From the NCBI RefSeq assembly GCF_900141855.1, contig NZ_FQYU01000001.1, forward strand, positions 779,402 to 843,401: a stretch of DNA of 64,000 bases. The letters run 5' to 3'. This document shows, in pieces, positions 62,271 to 64,000 of this stretch. The translations under genes and the position numbers were made by a program. This DNA comes from Pseudozobellia thermophila. Lineage in GTDB: Bacteria; Bacteroidota; Bacteroidia; Flavobacteriales; Flavobacteriaceae. The notes below the pieces were generated by a model that worked only from the letters and a program-made list of their open reading frames with translations, did no database searches and was not told the DNA's origin. Within the stretch, counting starts at the first letter, position 1, and every line of letters starts with the position of its first letter.

Positions 62271-63926
62271 ATGAAAAGAATATATATAATAGGAATTATA
62301 TTCGCTGCCTTAACCTCATGTAGCGACTTCATAGAGGAAGAAAATTTATCCAGCGAATCAGCCGAAACATTTTATGTAACGCCCGAAGGCTTTAACTCGC
62401 TGGTAAATGCCAATTATTCCCAATTGCGGGACATATATGGCGACACGCCTTGGTTGTATATCGGGGGCACCGACCTCTATTCAAAGGGCAGGGGCCGAGG
62501 CCCCCTGGGTTTGGCGGAATATACCGATTTAAACTCTACATCTTCGGATGTAGACCATCTGTACAACGAATGCTATGAAGCCATACAGCTGGCGAACAGG
62601 GCCCTGTACTATTCCGAAATAACCGAACAGACCGCGGAACTATCTACTTTGGTGGGTGAAGTAAAGTTTTTAAGGGCCTTGTCATACTTCTTGTTGGTGC
62701 AGACCTATGGAGGGGTCGCCATTACCGATTACTACGACACCCCGGTCCTGGAGTTTGACAGGAACAGTGCCGAGGAAGTGTACCAGCAGATTATAACGGA
62801 CCTCGAGGATGCCATTGCCAATACGGCCGATGGGGCCTATACGGGCAGGGTCAACAAAAGGGCGGCAAGAAATTTATTGGCCAAGGTATACCTAACAAGG
62901 GGGTATGAAGATTTTGGTACGCCAAGCGATTTTGACACGGCCGCTTCCTTGGCCGATCAGGTCATTGGGGGGCAGGCGTTGAACCTTCCTTTTGAAGAGG
63001 TCTTTGCCCCGGGGAACGATATGAACGAAGAGGTGATTTTCTCGGTACAATTTAGCCCAAATTCCATCAGTGCCGATCCCGATGGACTGGGGAGCAGGCA
63101 ATATGCCTATTTTGGATCGTACTTAGGCGGTTCGGAGGTGCAGGGCCAAGCCCCGGCAAGGGATTATTCGGCCTGTCCTACGAATTTTGCCTTGGGCTTG
63201 TTTTCAAAAGAGGATTCCCGATGGGAAGGCACCTTTATGACCGAGATTTTTTATATAAATACGGATGATTATACGGGGCCTTCCTACTTTACCTATTATA
63301 GGGTGCCCAAGGAGGATCACGATAACCTCGTGGTCAACGAGTTCTATGAGCCGCAATGGTTCACCGAAGCGGATAGCTTAAACTACGTGAGTACGAATCT
63401 ATTGGCTCCGGACTTTAAGTATCACCGATGGGGCGAGTATTCCTCCGAATGGACGGACCAGGTTTCCTTGGATTATGAGGTGATATGTGTAAAGAAATTC
63501 GACGACCCCGACCCCGAGACCGCTTTTGGGGGGCGGTCAAGTACCCGGGATATTTTCTTGGCCCGATTGGCCGAAACCTATCTAATGGCGGCCGAGGCCT
63601 ACCTCAAGGCCGGTGACCCCGCCACAGGCCTGCAGCGCTTAAATGTGGTAAGGCAACGCGCCGGCGTGGCAGATGCCACCCTGGCCGAGTTCGATATCGA
63701 TTTTATTTTGGACGAAAGGGCACGCGAACTGTTCGGTGAGTACCACAGATGGTTCGACCTAAAACGTACGGGAAAACTGGTAGAAAGGGCGTCGCTGTAC
63801 AATGCCCAAATAGATGAAGCCAATTTTAATGGGGTGAACGCCTTGAAAATTTTGCGTCCCATACCGCAACAGGCATTGGATTTGAACCAGAACAACGATT
63901 TTCCCCAAAATCCGGCTTATAACTAA
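62271..63926 (+). CDS. SusD/RagB-family outer membrane lipoprotein, pair 2
   Basis: A 551-residue lipoprotein from the ATG at 62271; the frame continues upstream into susC-2 without a plausible start. The signal ends IIFAALTSCSDF with a lipobox Cys. SusD landmarks are ANRALYYSEITEQ, EVKFLRALSYFLLVQTYGG, RAARNLLAKVYLTRG and LDERARELFGEYHRWFDLKRT. It binds the glycan at the surface for SusC-2. Degradation genes of this locus probably follow beyond the window. Confidence 0.95.
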   Translation: MKRIYIIGIIFAALTSCSDFIEEENLSSESAETFYVTPEGFNSLVNANYSQLRDIYGDTPWLYIGGTDLYSKGRGRGPLGLAEYTDLNSTSSDVDHLYNECYEAIQLANRALYYSEITEQTAELSTLVGEVKFLRALSYFLLVQTYGGVAITDYYDTPVLEFDRNSAEEVYQQIITDLEDAIANTADGAYTGRVNKRAARNLLAKVYLTRGYEDFGTPSDFDTAASLADQVIGGQALNLPFEEVFAPGNDMNEEVIFSVQFSPNSISADPDGLGSRQYAYFGSYLGGSEVQGQAPARDYSACPTNFALGLFSKEDSRWEGTFMTEIFYINTDDYTGPSYFTYYRVPKEDHDNLVVNEFYEPQWFTEADSLNYVSTNLLAPDFKYHRWGEYSSEWTDQVSLDYEVICVKKFDDPDPETAFGGRSSTRDIFLARLAETYLMAAEAYLKAGDPATGLQRLNVVRQRAGVADATLAEFDIDFILDERARELFGEYHRWFDLKRTGKLVERASLYNAQIDEANFNGVNALKILRPIPQQALDLNQNNDFPQNPAYN

Positions 63927-64000
63927 AGGCGTAAAAACAAGATTTGAACTCTTTAAACTTAGTTTCTTTAAGTTAGTTTAGTTTGGAATTTGGCAAAGTT

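Noticed and set aside
1-64000. CRISPR arrays, insertion sequences, rRNA genes
   Set aside because: No regularly spaced repeats, transposase frames or rRNA sequence were seen on either strand.

Overview
The window looks like a chromosome segment of a marine, polysaccharide-degrading member of the Flavobacteriia (Bacteroidota), of the Zobellia/Maribacter kind. The reasons are two SusC/SusD pairs, several TonB-dependent receptors with an N-terminal carboxypeptidase-like regulatory domain, start sites without Shine-Dalgarno sequences, and -7 elements of the form TAnnTTTG. The species is inferred from gene content, not proven.

Layout. 1-6.2 kb is housekeeping: an envelope protein cut by the window edge, a ferrous iron uptake operon (feoA, feoB and a 47-residue Cys-rich partner), a SCO-type copper chaperone, the site-2 protease RseP and tRNA-Asn. 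6.26-8.65 kb is an AT-rich mini-island next to the tRNA, bracketed by short copies of the tRNA 3' end. It carries a STAS-ATPase fusion, a DUF4325 STAS-like protein and a small secreted protein. 8.7-18.8 kb holds two divergent transcription units: a TPR protein and a FabG-like reductase on one side; a Na+/solute symporter, secreted hydrolase, TonB receptor, degenerate KAS III-like protein and acyl-CoA ligase on the other.

20-27.8 kb is a compact LacI-controlled locus: TonB receptor, MGH1-type (GH63-clade) hydrolase, Na+/solute symporter and glycerate kinase. Together they read as a pathway for a glycosylglycerate. Mannosylglycerate (digeneaside), the red-algal compatible solute, is the attractive candidate.

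27.8-50.8 kb is pectin/rhamnogalacturonan and rhamnose territory: an esterase-GH43 fusion, GH105, GH106, a tandem CE12 acetylesterase, a GntR regulator, and the whole L-rhamnose to pyruvate route (isomerase, kinase, aldolase-dehydrogenase fusion, lactate dehydrogenase, permease). These are followed by KduI, UxaB and UxaA for unsaturated and ordinary uronates. 51.3-63.9 kb holds two SusC/SusD pairs, each next to one of two closely related LacI regulators.

Regulation can be read from the DNA. A 17-base element recurs in front of both the GH106-GH105 operon and the rhamnose operon, each time 21 bases before a -7-like box, and flanks the GntR gene. A 12-base element around AATCGATT recurs in front of kduI, susC-1, the second lacI and susC-2, plus one orphan copy beside decayed sequence. 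A perfect 12-base palindrome with a second half-like copy lies between the third lacI and its TonB receptor.
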